Assembly: GCF_014297445.1 (NCBI RefSeq)
Contig: NZ_JACORU010000012.1
Span: 1 to 64,000, forward strand
Source of the DNA: Ramlibacter albus
GTDB lineage: Bacteria > Pseudomonadota > Gammaproteobacteria > Burkholderiales > Burkholderiaceae_C
Direction: 5' to 3'
Length of the DNA stretch: 64,000 nucleotides
Part shown: in pieces, positions 1 through 9,706 of the stretch
How the letters are laid out: every line of letters begins with the position of its first letter
How positions within the stretch are numbered: position 1 is the first letter of the stretch
The notes under the pieces: generated by a model
What the model was told of the DNA's origin: nothing
Databases searched by the model: none
The model's input: only the letters and a program-made list of their open reading frames with translations
Made by a program: the position numbers and the translations under genes

Positions 1-749
1 CTCGCGCCTGGAGCCGCGTCATCTGGAGAATCTGGACCGATGGCTCCACCTACAACCCGGCCTTGCACACCTCGGCCATGATCCAAAACATTGAAGAGGG
101 TTGACACCGGATGTCTCATGCGGTGCGCCTCGCGCATGATGGAGGCGGAGCACTGGGGTGCGCGTGGGCACTCGCCGCGGGCCGCGCCAAGCCCGGCCGC
201 ATACCCTTCGATGGCGCGCAGCGGGCTGCGCAGGTGGTGCGCCATCGCCTGCGCCACGGCTTCGAGCCCCGCCAGCGCCTCGTCCAGGTCGGCGGTGCGC
301 TGGGCGACACGCGACTCCAGCTGCGCATTGAGGCGGGCCACTTCGGCACGCGCCTGCGCCAGCTCGCGGTCCATGCGGTGCCGCTGCAGCGCGATCTCGA
401 TGTTGACGCGCAGCTCCTGGGCGTCGAAGGGCTTGAGCATGTACCCATAGGGGGAAGCGTCCTTCGCGCGCGCGAGCGTCGCCTCGTCCGAGTACGCGCT
501 CACGATGATCACGGGCAGCGCATGCTCGTCGCGCAGCACGCGCGCAAGCGCGATGCCGTCCATGTCGCCGTGCATGGCGATGTCGGAGATCACCAGGTCG
601 GGGCGGCAGCTGCGGACCTCGGCGAGCGCCTCGGTGGCGTCGGCCGCGATGCCCGTGACGCGGTAGCCGAGGGCGATGAGCCGTGCCTCCAGGTCGGCGG
701 CGACCGGCGCGATGTCTTCGACGACCAGCACGCAAGCCGCCATGCTCAT
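1..749 (-). CDS. Receiver-histidine kinase protein, 3' part replaced or cut by window edge
   Basis: Cytoplasmic signalling protein. The N-terminal receiver domain (about residues 1-120) has the acidic pair after 'VLVVED', the phospho-acceptor Asp in 'DLVISDIAMHGD' and the conserved Lys in 'GYMLKPFD'. A coiled linker and an H-box follow ('MAHHLRSPLRAIEGYA'). The ATG overlaps the stop of the upstream kinase gene (ATGA), so it belongs to the same operon. Below about position 119 the frame stays open but no longer resembles a kinase, and no ATPase domain is visible. Either the gene continues outside the window or, as I think more likely, it was cut by an insertion whose plus-strand reading frame ends at 104. 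The receiver assignment is firm. The state of the 3' end is inference. Confidence 0.75.
   Translation of the reverse strand, partial: MSMAACVLVVEDIAPVAADLEARLIALGYRVTGIAADATEALAEVRSCRPDLVISDIAMHGDMDGIALARVLRDEHALPVIIVSAYSDEATLARAKDASPYGYMLKPFDAQELRVNIEIALQRHRMDRELAQARAEVARLNAQLESRVAQRTADLDEALAGLEAVAQAMAHHLRSPLRAIEGYAAGLGAARGECPRAPQCSASIMREAHRMRHPVSTLFNVLDHGRGVQGRVVGGAIGPDSPDDAAPGA
3..104 (+). other. C-terminal tail of a plus-strand reading frame, possibly a transposase
   Basis: An open frame enters from the window edge and stops with TGA at 102-104. Its last residues include 'RIWTDGSTYNPALHTSAM'. The W-x-DG-x-x-Y-x-P-x-x-H spacing resembles the tails of IS110-type transposases as I remember them, but 33 residues are too few to be sure. 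It runs antisense to the part of the neighbouring kinase frame that has lost homology, which fits an insertion sequence ending between about 104 and 119. Confidence 0.3.
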
Positions 750-2254
750 GCCGCCGGCAGCGTGAAAAAGAAGGTGGCTCCCCGGCCCGGCTCGCTTTCC
801 GCCCACAAGGTGCCGCCATGCTGCAGCACGATGCGCCGCGCGATCGCCAGCTCCAGGCCGGCGGCGGGCGGCTGGTCGCCGCCGTAGCCGCGCTGGAAGG
901 GGTCGAACAGCCGCCGCGTCACGTCGAAGCCCCTGCCGTTGTCGCGCACGTAGAAGGTGTGCAGCGGGTCCGCGGTGGTCGCGCCCAGCTCGACCGCGGG
1001 GCGGTCGGCTTCGCAGGCGAGATTCGACGCATTGCGCACCAACGTGGCAAGCAGCCGCCGCAAGAGCGCTTCGTCGCCGCGCACGGCCGGCAGCGCCCCG
1101 ACGCGGATGCTCCCGCCGGGAAGTGTGGCCCGGGCGGCTTCGAGCACACCCGCCGCCAGCGCGCGCATGTCCACCGGCGCGTCCGCCAGCGGGCGTTCGC
1201 GCGCCTCGCGCAGGAGGGTGAGGTACTCCTCCATCATGTCCGTCATCTGCTCCGCGTTCTGGCGCAGCCGTTGCAGGAAGTGCCTGCCGGCGGCGTCGAG
1301 TGCCGTGCCGTAGCGTTGCGACAAGGCCTCCGAGAAGCCGTTGATGGCACTCAGTGGCGCGCGCAGGTCGTGGCTCACGGCACCGGCAACGACCTCCAGC
1401 CGCAGGCGCTCGTCGATTTCGCGTTCGGCCTGCTGCGACAGGCAGGCAACCTGCGTCTCCAGGGCGCGCGCGCGTGCGAGCGCCTGGCCGCGTCGGCTCG
1501 CATCCACCAGCACGACGACGGCGGCCGTGACGGCGCCGTCTTCGTCGACCACGCACGACGCGCTTTCGTCAACAAGGATGCGCTCGCCGTTCCTGCGCAC
1601 CAGCTCGGTGTCGTCGCCGACGCGCGTCGCGCTGCCGCTTCGCAGGGCACGCGTGGCAGGGTCTTCCACCGGCTCGCCGCCGCCATTGCGCGCGAGCCGG
1701 ATCACCTCCGAACACGGGCGGCCCACCGCCTCCTGCTGCGTCCAGCCCGTGAGCGCCTGCGCCGCCTGGTTCATGAGGACGATGGCGCCCGCGCCGTCGG
1801 TGGCGACCAGCGCGTCGCCGAGGCAACCCATTGCCGCCCCGAGCCACGACGCGGCCAGCTGCGAGCGCCGCTGCAGGCGTACGCGCGCGCCGGCCGTGAC
1901 GATGGCCGCGCGCACCTGGTCGTCCTGGAAGGGCTTGACGACGTAGCCCGCCGGGCCGGCCTGCGTCGCCCGGGCGAGCGTGGCCGAGTCCGAGTGCGCG
2001 GTGAGGAAGATCACCGGGATGCCGCACCGGTCCGCGATCGCTTCGGCGGCCTCGATGCCGTCGGCGTGACCGTGCAGCATGATGTCCATCAGCACCACGT
2101 CCGGCCGCGCCGAGCTGGCAAGCGCGATCGCTTCCTGCGCGTCGTCGGTGCTGCCCACGACCTCGAAGCCCATTCGTTCCAGCCGGTCCTTCAGGTCCTC
2201 GGCCACCACCAGCTCGTCCTCGACGACGAGCACCTTCTGCCTGCGCATGTCCAT
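746..2254 (-). CDS. Receiver-PAS-histidine kinase
   Basis: A 502-residue soluble signalling protein. Residues 1-125 form a receiver domain (Asp in 'PDVVLMDIMLHGHADG', Lys in 'GYVVKPFQDD'). Residues 140-265 form a PAS domain ('NQAAQALTGWTQQEAVG'). A HisKA dimerisation helix has the phospho-accepting His in 'VSHDLRAPLSAINGF'. The HATPase_c domain shows 'LVRNASN' in the N-box position and 'DNGRGFD' and 'GLELAI' in the G-boxes. No membrane segment is present, so the input must be cytoplasmic: phosphotransfer to its own receiver or a ligand of the PAS domain. It starts 3 bases after the upstream kinase gene's stop and its own stop overlaps the next ATG, so expression is probably coupled. The real signal is unknown. 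Confidence 0.93.
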   Translation of the reverse strand: MDMRRQKVLVVEDELVVAEDLKDRLERMGFEVVGSTDDAQEAIALASSARPDVVLMDIMLHGHADGIEAAEAIADRCGIPVIFLTAHSDSATLARATQAGPAGYVVKPFQDDQVRAAIVTAGARVRLQRRSQLAASWLGAAMGCLGDALVATDGAGAIVLMNQAAQALTGWTQQEAVGRPCSEVIRLARNGGGEPVEDPATRALRSGSATRVGDDTELVRRNGERILVDESASCVVDEDGAVTAAVVVLVDASRRGQALARARALETQVACLSQQAEREIDERLRLEVVAGAVSHDLRAPLSAINGFSEALSQRYGTALDAAGRHFLQRLRQNAEQMTDMMEEYLTLLREARERPLADAPVDMRALAAGVLEAARATLPGGSIRVGALPAVRGDEALLRRLLATLVRNASNLACEADRPAVELGATTADPLHTFYVRDNGRGFDVTRRLFDPFQRGYGGDQPPAAGLELAIARRIVLQHGGTLWAESEPGRGATFFFTLPAA

Positions 2255-2257
2255 GGT

Positions 2258-3532
2258 TCACTCCTCCTTGAAGCGCATCTCGAAATAGGTCAGGCCCGGG
2301 CGGGACTGCACGTCCACCGCCGCGCGCAGCTGCCGCGCGAACATCCGCACCAGCCGCAGCCCGAGCGTGGCGACGGTGCCGAAGTCGAAGCCCGGTGCAA
2401 AGCCGACGCCGTCGTCCTGCACGCGCAGCAGGTACGCGCCCGGCGACTCGCAGCGCAGCGCGACGCGCAGCGTGCCGCTGCGCCCCTGCGGGAACGCGTA
2501 CTTCAGGGCGTTCGTCACCAGCTCGTTGAGCTGCAGGCCCACCGGCACGGCGGTGTCGATGCTGACCGAGACCTGTTCGAGGTCCAGCTCGAGCGCCACG
2601 TGCGGGTTGCCGGTGTAGGTGCGCATGAGGATGTCGCCGAGGCCGCGGATGTAGTCGGTCAGGTCGATCCTCGCGAGCGTCTCGGACTGGTACAGCTTCT
2701 CGTGGATCAGCGCCATGGAGCGGATGCGGCCCTGGCTTTCCTGGAAGTGCTCCAGCAGCACCTCGTCGCGGATGTAGCCGGACTGCAGCGACAGCATGCT
2801 GGCGATGATCTGCAGGTTGTTCTTGACGCGGTGGTGGATCTCCTGCAGCAGCGCCTCCTTCTCGCGCAGCGAGCTGCGCATCTGCTGCTCGATCTCCTTG
2901 GCGCGGGTGATGTCGCGCACGGCGGCCGAAACGAGCAGCCCCTCCTCGGCCTCCATGGGGCTGAGCAGCACGTCGGCCGGGAACTCGCCGCCGTCGCGGC
3001 GGCGGCCCTGAACCTGCAGGCTCGTGCCCATCGCCGGGTAGGTCCCGGCCATGCCGCGCTCGGCGGCGACGAGCTGGGGGAGCAGCTGGTTGATCGACTC
3101 GCCGAGCAAGGCCTCGCGTTCATGGCCGAACATCTTTTCGGCCTGTGCGTTGACCAGCACCATGCGGCCGCGCGCGTCCGCGATCACGATCGCGTCGGGC
3201 GCCGTCTCCAGCAGGCCGCGGAAGCGCTTTTCGAGCCGCCCACGCTCCTGCATCTCGCCGGCCAGGTCGTCCAGGATGTTCAGCACGGCGCTTTGCACCT
3301 CCTGCAGGCGCCGCTTTTCCTCCGACGCGTCGTCCAGGATGTTGAGGACGGCTTTCTGCGTGACCTCCAGGCGCGCGCGCTCGCCGGCGGCGTCTTCCAG
3401 GATGTTGACGACCGCGCGCTGGGTCTGGCGCAGCCGCTCGCGCTCCGAGTCGGCGTCCTCCAGGATGTTGAGCACGGCGCGCACGTAGTCGGCCGGCGCG
3501 AAGTCCGGCGTGCCGCCGTGCACACCGTTCAC
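2258..3532 (-). CDS. PAS sensor histidine kinase of the HisKA_2 (HWE-like) type with a four-fold helical repeat
   Basis: A 424-residue soluble kinase. Residues 19-102 hold four 21-residue repeats built on 'AVLNILEDxxxExxRL', predicted to be a signalling helix or coiled coil. One PAS domain follows (about 105-215, 'ETAPDAIVIADARGRMVLVNAQ'-like). A HisKA_2 H-box comes next ('EIHHRVKNNLQIIASMLSLQ') and an ATPase domain closes the protein ('LVTNALKYAFPQG', 'VQDDGVGF'). The start is GTG at 3532 and overlaps the stop of the upstream PAS gene (GTGA). Kinases of this type often phosphorylate stand-alone receivers or anti-sigma switch proteins. Several receiver proteins lie in this array. The partner cannot be read from sequence. 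Confidence 0.92.
   Translation of the reverse strand: MNGVHGGTPDFAPADYVRAVLNILEDADSERERLRQTQRAVVNILEDAAGERARLEVTQKAVLNILDDASEEKRRLQEVQSAVLNILDDLAGEMQERGRLEKRFRGLLETAPDAIVIADARGRMVLVNAQAEKMFGHEREALLGESINQLLPQLVAAERGMAGTYPAMGTSLQVQGRRRDGGEFPADVLLSPMEAEEGLLVSAAVRDITRAKEIEQQMRSSLREKEALLQEIHHRVKNNLQIIASMLSLQSGYIRDEVLLEHFQESQGRIRSMALIHEKLYQSETLARIDLTDYIRGLGDILMRTYTGNPHVALELDLEQVSVSIDTAVPVGLQLNELVTNALKYAFPQGRSGTLRVALRCESPGAYLLRVQDDGVGFAPGFDFGTVATLGLRLVRMFARQLRAAVDVQSRPGLTYFEMRFKEE
3227..3478 (-). repeat. Four tandem 63-bp coding repeats (21-residue helix unit)
   Basis: In-frame tandem repeat inside the HisKA_2 kinase gene. Each unit encodes a variant of 'AVLNILEDADSERERLRQTQ'. The period is 21 residues, exactly three heptads, which is what a continuous coiled coil extended by unit duplication would show. 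Confidence 0.8.
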
Positions 3533-4854
3533 GCGCCCGCCCCGTCGCGGGCCGTTCGTGCCGTGCCCAGCTCCTTCTTCAGGTCGCCGATCTCCTTCTT
3601 CAGCTCGATCATCTTCAGCTCGCGGCCGACGGTGAGGCGCTGGAAGCGCTCCAGTTCGGCCAGGCGCTCCAGCTCCTTGGTGCGCTGCTCGGCGACCTCG
3701 GCCTCGGCGAGCCGCTGCGCCGTCACGTCGCGGGCTGCGGCGAACACGCCCAGCACGTTGCCGCGCGTGTCCTTGTAGACCGACGCGTTGTAGAGCACGT
3801 CGGTGAGCTTGCCGTCGCGGTGGCGGATGGTCAGCGGGTAGTCCGAGACCGAACCGTTCTCGAACACCTGCTTGTAGCCTTCGCGAGCCTGCTCGGGTTC
3901 GGTGAAGTAATCGGAGAAGTCGGTGCCGATCAGCTTGCCGCGCGGCACGCCCGTGATGTCCGCGGACGCGGCGTTCACGTCGGTGATCTTGCCTTCGGCG
4001 CTGATCGTCACCAGCGGGTCGAGCGACGCCTCGATCAGGCTGCGCGCGTACTGCGACGCCTGCTTCTGCGCGGTGACGTCGCGCGCGGCGGCGAACACGC
4101 CGAGCACGCGCCCCTTGGCGTCCTTGTACACCGACGCGTTGTAGAGCACGTCGGTCAGGCGTCCGTCCTTGTGCCGGATGGTCAGCGGGTAGTCCGTGAC
4201 CGAGCCCTTGGAGAACACCTGCTGGTAGCCCTCGCGCGCCTTGTCGGGCTCGGTGAAGTAGTCGGAGAAGTCGGTGCCGATCAGGTCCTCTCGCAGCACG
4301 CCCGTGACGTTGATCGAACCCTCGTTCACGTCGGTGATCTTGCCCTCGGGGCTGATGGTCACCAGCGGGTCGAGCGAGGCCTCGATCAGGCTGCGCGCGT
4401 AGAACTGCGTGGACTTCAGCTCCTCGGTCAGGCGGATCTCGTCGGAGATGTCCTTGGAGATGAGCAGGAAGCCCTCGGGCCGCCCGGCCGCGTCGCGGCG
4501 GGGCGTGAGGACCACGCGCGCCGTGAAGTGCTCACCGTTGCGGCGCACACGCGCCACGGTGCCTTCCCACTTGCCGGCCGCGAGCGCCTCCCGGCGCATC
4601 TGGGCCGGGTAGCCTGCGGCAATATCCTGCGGCTCGTGGAGCATGTCGCAGTGCGCGCGCGCCACGACGTCTTCCGGGGCGTACCCGTACAGCCGCTGGG
4701 CGCCCGCGTTCCACAAGAGGATGTTGCCGTCCAGGTCGGTCGCCACCATCGAATACTCGGTGGAGGACTCCAGGATGTTGTGCAGCAGCGCAGGCTGCTC
4801 GGTGTAGTTGCCATGCTGCGCTTGCGGCGTGGCTGGGGAGGGAACATTCGACAA
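3529..4854 (-). CDS. Triple-PAS protein without a kinase domain
   Basis: Soluble protein with three PAS domains (one divergent, then two nearly identical) and a C-terminal coiled coil rich in Lys and Glu ('ELKMIELKKEIGDLKKEL'). No H-box, ATPase, GGDEF or DNA-binding domain follows. It may therefore work as a sensor subunit that docks on the kinase encoded next to it. I place the start at TTG 4854 because 'GGAG' lies 6 bases upstream. A TTG at 4923 would add 23 residues but has no obvious ribosome site. The stop overlaps the GTG of the next gene. The PAS calls rest on motifs such as 'ITDVNAASADITGVPR' and the terminal 'GVFAAARDVTAQ'. Confidence 0.85.
   Translation of the reverse strand: MSNVPSPATPQAQHGNYTEQPALLHNILESSTEYSMVATDLDGNILLWNAGAQRLYGYAPEDVVARAHCDMLHEPQDIAAGYPAQMRREALAAGKWEGTVARVRRNGEHFTARVVLTPRRDAAGRPEGFLLISKDISDEIRLTEELKSTQFYARSLIEASLDPLVTISPEGKITDVNEGSINVTGVLREDLIGTDFSDYFTEPDKAREGYQQVFSKGSVTDYPLTIRHKDGRLTDVLYNASVYKDAKGRVLGVFAAARDVTAQKQASQYARSLIEASLDPLVTISAEGKITDVNAASADITGVPRGKLIGTDFSDYFTEPEQAREGYKQVFENGSVSDYPLTIRHRDGKLTDVLYNASVYKDTRGNVLGVFAAARDVTAQRLAEAEVAEQRTKELERLAELERFQRLTVGRELKMIELKKEIGDLKKELGTARTARDGAGA
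3705..4400 (-). repeat. Tandem duplication of a PAS-domain unit, 348-bp period
   Basis: Two consecutive 116-codon units begin with the same 'YARSLIEASLDPLVTIS' and end with 'GVFAAARDVTAQ'. The units remain very similar at both DNA and protein level, for example the shared stretch around 'IGTDFSDYFTEP'. This indicates recent in-frame duplication or ongoing gene conversion within the triple-PAS gene. Confidence 0.85.
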
Positions 4855-4945
4855 GGCAACTCCAGGGCGTCCCACATCGGGGGAACGAAGGATAGGGATG
4901 CGCGGCGAATCCGCACTTGACAAGGCTCAACGCATGCGCACGCCC

Positions 4946-6966
<2,021 letters not shown>

Positions 6967-6970
<4 letters not shown>

Positions 6971-8082
6971 GGTTGCGCGTGGAGGTTGGGGTTGGCTGGG
7001 ATGTGCAGGCGCACCGACGTGCCGGTGCCGGGGCGGCTGGCGATCTCGAGGTCGGCGCGCAGGAGCGCCGCGCGCTCGCGCAAGCCGACCAGGCCGAGCG
7101 ACTCGCGGCGGCGTGGCGCGCCGGGGTCGAACCCGCACCCATCGTCGTTGACGGTGATCGCCAGCTCGCCGCCGGCGGCCACCGCATGGACGTGCGCATG
7201 GCCCGCCCGCGAATGCCGTTGCACGTTCGCGAGCGACTCCTGCACGATGCGGAACACGGTGCTGGCCTGCGGTTCGCCAAGGTCGATCTCGCGCGGAGCG
7301 ACGAGCGTGCAGGGGATCTGGCAGCGGCGCGTGAAGTCCTGCACGAGCCAGCGCAGCCCGGCGGCCAGGCCCAGCTCGTCGAGCACGGCGGGGCGCAGCG
7401 CGCAGGCGATCCGGCGTGTCTCGTCGATGCTGCCGTCGATGCGCGACAGCAGCGAGTCGAAGCGCGCCGAGAGCGCGTGCGGCGGCGGTGCAAGCTCGTC
7501 GCGCAGCAGCAGCACGTCGAGCTTCAGCGCGGCGAGCGGCTGCGCCAGCGCGTCGTGCAGGTCGCGCGCCACGCGGGCCCGCTCCTGCTCGCGCGCGCCG
7601 TTGGCATCGGCCGCGTAGCGCGCGAGCTCCTCCGTGCGTTCGCGCACGCGCCGCTCGAGGCAGAGGTTGAGTTCGAGCACCCTGCGGTTGGCCAGTTCCA
7701 GCTCGCGATCGGTGGCGTGGCGCGCCAGCGCCACCTCGATGGCGGTGCCCAGCTCGCGCGGGTTGAATGGCTTGAGGAGGTAACCGTAGGACTGGGCGGC
7801 CTTGGCGCGCTCCACGGTCGCGGGGTCGCTGTGCGAGCTGAGGAACAGCACCGGGATCTGCAGCTCGGCGCGCACGCGCGCGGCCGCGCCCACGCCGTCG
7901 GTCGCGCCGCGCAGTCGGATGTCCATCAGCACCAGGTCGGGCCGGTGGGTGCGCGCCGCATCGACCGCTTCGTCGCCCTCGATGACGCTGGCGCAGACGC
8001 CGTAGCCGAGCTTCGCCAGTGCGTTCTCCAGGTCGGCCGCGATGACCGCTTCGTCTTCGACGACCAGGACGCGGGCTTTCAT
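6967..8082 (-). CDS. Receiver-HisKA_3 histidine kinase (NarX/UhpB-type core)
   Basis: A 371-residue soluble protein. The receiver domain covers residues 1-120 (Asp in 'LVLMDIRLRGATDG', Lys in 'GYLLKPFNP'). The HisKA_3 helix carries the His in 'RVARDLHDALAQPLAALKLD'. The ATPase domain has 'VFRIVQESLANVQRHSRA' and 'DDGCGFDPG'. HisKA_3 kinases normally phosphorylate LuxR/NarL-type regulators, and one is encoded 121 bp upstream on the same strand (8204-8848), so these two are a likely pair. The receiver fused in front suggests the kinase is itself controlled by another phosphorelay. Confidence 0.93.
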
Positions 8083-8182
8083 GGCGGGAAGTATCGAAGG
8101 CGGCTTGCGCGGGCGCCATCGGAATCGGCCGAAAGCGGCATGGGCGCATGCCGCTGCCGGACACCGGCGCCGGCCGATCCGC

Positions 8183-8201
8183 GCTCGGGATTTTCCGGGT
8201 G
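8183..8201 (-). repeat. Copy 1 of a GC-rich imperfect palindrome near the LuxR regulator gene
   Basis: The 19-base element 'gctcgggattttccgggtg' sits just downstream of the LuxR gene stop and upstream of the receiver-kinase gene. It matches the element at 8982-9000 at 17 of 19 positions. It could be an operator for the regulator, but no experiment supports this. Confidence 0.35.
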
Positions 8202-8203
8202 CA

Positions 8204-8848
8204 TCACACGTCCAGCGGTTCGGCCAGCCCGTGCTTCAGCGCGTACCGCACGAGGTCGGTCTGCGTGGAGACGCCGACTTTCTGCATCACGTTCGACTTG
8301 TGCGAGCTCACTGTCTTGGGCGACAGGTGCAGCTCGCGGCCCGCTTCGTTGACCGACCAGCCGGCCACGAGGAGCGTGAAGATCTGCCACTCGCGCTCGG
8401 TCAGGGATTCGTGCGGAAACTGCTCCCCGCCCATCGCGCTCAAGGCAAGCTGCTCGGCGACTTCGCTGCTGATGCTGGCGCCGCCCGCCATGACCTTGTG
8501 GATCGCCTGCACCAGCTGGTCGCCCGCGCTTTCCTTGGTGAGGTAACCACTGGCGCCGGCCTTGATCGCGCGCACGGCGTACTCGGTCTCGGCGTGCATG
8601 CTCAGGACGAGCACCTTGGCCTGCGGCTTGTCCGCGCGCACGGCCTTGATCACCTCCATGCCGCCCTTGCCCGGCATCGACAGGTCGGTCACCAGCAGGT
8701 CGAAGTCCAGGCGGCGCGCAAGTTCGACCGCCTGCACGCCGTCGCACGCTTCGCCCACGATTTCCAGGCCGGGAGCGCGGCCGATGATGCGCTGCACGCC
8801 CTCGCGAAAGATGGCGTGGTCGTCGGCGACGAGGATCCGGATCGGCAT
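8204..8848 (-). CDS. LuxR/NarL-family response regulator
   Basis: A 214-residue regulator. The receiver domain covers residues 1-120 ('ILVADDHAIFREGV', Asp in 'FDLLVTDLSMPGKGG', Lys in 'GYLTKESAG'). The helix-turn-helix output domain covers about 145-210 ('LTEREWQIFTLLVAGWSVNE', 'LSPKTVSSHKSNVMQKVGV'). The start at 8848 follows a purine-rich 'AGAGAGATAGAC'. It heads the two-component array and is divergent from the fimbrial operon starting at 9173, so it is a candidate regulator of either unit. The most probable cognate kinase is the HisKA_3 protein at 6967-8082. Confidence 0.94.
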   Translation of the reverse strand: MPIRILVADDHAIFREGVQRIIGRAPGLEIVGEACDGVQAVELARRLDFDLLVTDLSMPGKGGMEVIKAVRADKPQAKVLVLSMHAETEYAVRAIKAGASGYLTKESAGDQLVQAIHKVMAGGASISSEVAEQLALSAMGGEQFPHESLTEREWQIFTLLVAGWSVNEAGRELHLSPKTVSSHKSNVMQKVGVSTQTDLVRYALKHGLAEPLDV

Positions 8849-9172
8849 GTCTATCTCTCTGGCTGCGATGCAGCGTGCGGGATTGAAGCACGGCGGATTT
8901 GCCGCGCAGATGATCGAGCGCAAGCTTCGTCCGATCCGGCGGGTCTTTTGCTGAATCTCGCGGCAGCGCCGGCCCAGGCCGGCTCGGGAAATTCCGGGTT
9001 TTCATTGGGAAACACGCCCTGCGGCATGCGATGTGGCGAATTCGTGGCCCGACATGCGCAGCACCGCGACCTTGAGCCGTCTCAACATCGATTCCGCAGC
9101 TCGCGGCTCTACTTGACTTGCCGGATGAAGAAACCAGAGCGAACACGGCAAAACCCATGAAAGGAAATTGAA
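8849..9172. promoter_or_regulatory. Divergent intergenic region between LuxR regulator and fimbrial operon
   Basis: 324 bp without a gene must hold the promoters of both divergent units. A ribosome site 'aaaggaaattgaa' precedes the fimbrial ATG at 9173. A TTGACT hexamer near 9113 is a possible -35 element, but I see no convincing -10 at the right distance. The palindrome copy at 8982-9000 lies within it. Confidence 0.5.
8982..9000 (-). repeat. Copy 2 of the GC-rich imperfect palindrome, in the divergent promoter region
   Basis: The element 'gctcgggaaattccgggtt' shares 17 of 19 bases with the copy at 8183-8201. Its arms are partly complementary around 'gaaattc'. Its place between the regulator gene and the fimbrial operon would suit an operator. 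Confidence 0.4.
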
Positions 9173-9706
9173 ATGAGAGCGAAGACATCCAAACTTGCCG
9201 CGCTGGTCGTGGCACTTGCGGCAGCCGGCTCGGTGCTGGCGGCCAACGACGACGCGACCTTCGCCGTGACGGCGAACATCGCGAGCCAGTGCGTGGTGGG
9301 TAACACCACCGCCATGGCGTTCGGCGACCTGGCCATGCTCAACCTGGCCAGCGGCGGCCTGTCCACCGCGAAGAACAACGCCACGGCCACGTTCGACACG
9401 ACCTGCACCAACGGCACCGGCGCGCCCACGCTGAAGTTCGCTTCGGCCAATGGCGGCGGCACGGCGTTCAAGATGCGCGGCGGCAGCGGCAGCGACACGA
9501 TCACCTACACGCTCTACGAGGGCGCCACCGACGCGGGCACCTCCATCGCGCACGACACGTTGGCGGCCTACACCGGTTTCGCCGCGGACGGCACGGTCAA
9601 ATCGCTGTCGGTCACGGGCCAGGTGGCCGCCGCCGACAAGAACGGCAAGCCGATCGGCGCGTACAGCGACACGGTCACGATCACCGTCGGCTTCACGCCC
9701 GACTGA
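9173..9706 (+). CDS. Spore coat U domain fimbrial subunit (Csu-type)
   Basis: A 177-residue exported protein. The signal peptide runs to about residue 23 (ends 'AAAGSVLA'). It is followed by a SCPU/Csu pilin domain with a Cys pair ('NIASQCVVGNTTAMAFGDL', 'FDTTCTNGTGAP') and the usual C-terminal beta strand ending 'YSDTVTITVGF'. Such subunits are assembled by donor-strand exchange into archaic chaperone-usher pili. It heads the operon. Its stop overlaps the chaperone start (TGATG). As the first and longest-spaced subunit it is a good candidate for the major pilin. Confidence 0.9.
   Translation: MRAKTSKLAALVVALAAAGSVLAANDDATFAVTANIASQCVVGNTTAMAFGDLAMLNLASGGLSTAKNNATATFDTTCTNGTGAPTLKFASANGGGTAFKMRGGSGSDTITYTLYEGATDAGTSIAHDTLAAYTGFAADGTVKSLSVTGQVAAADKNGKPIGAYSDTVTITVGFTPD

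Noticed and set aside
683-3778. Long plus-strand open frame (about 1,030 codons) opposite the first kinase genes
   Set aside because: It mirrors the minus-strand kinases, is rich in Arg, His and Ala, and has no domain or ribosome site. It is a product of GC-rich codon bias.
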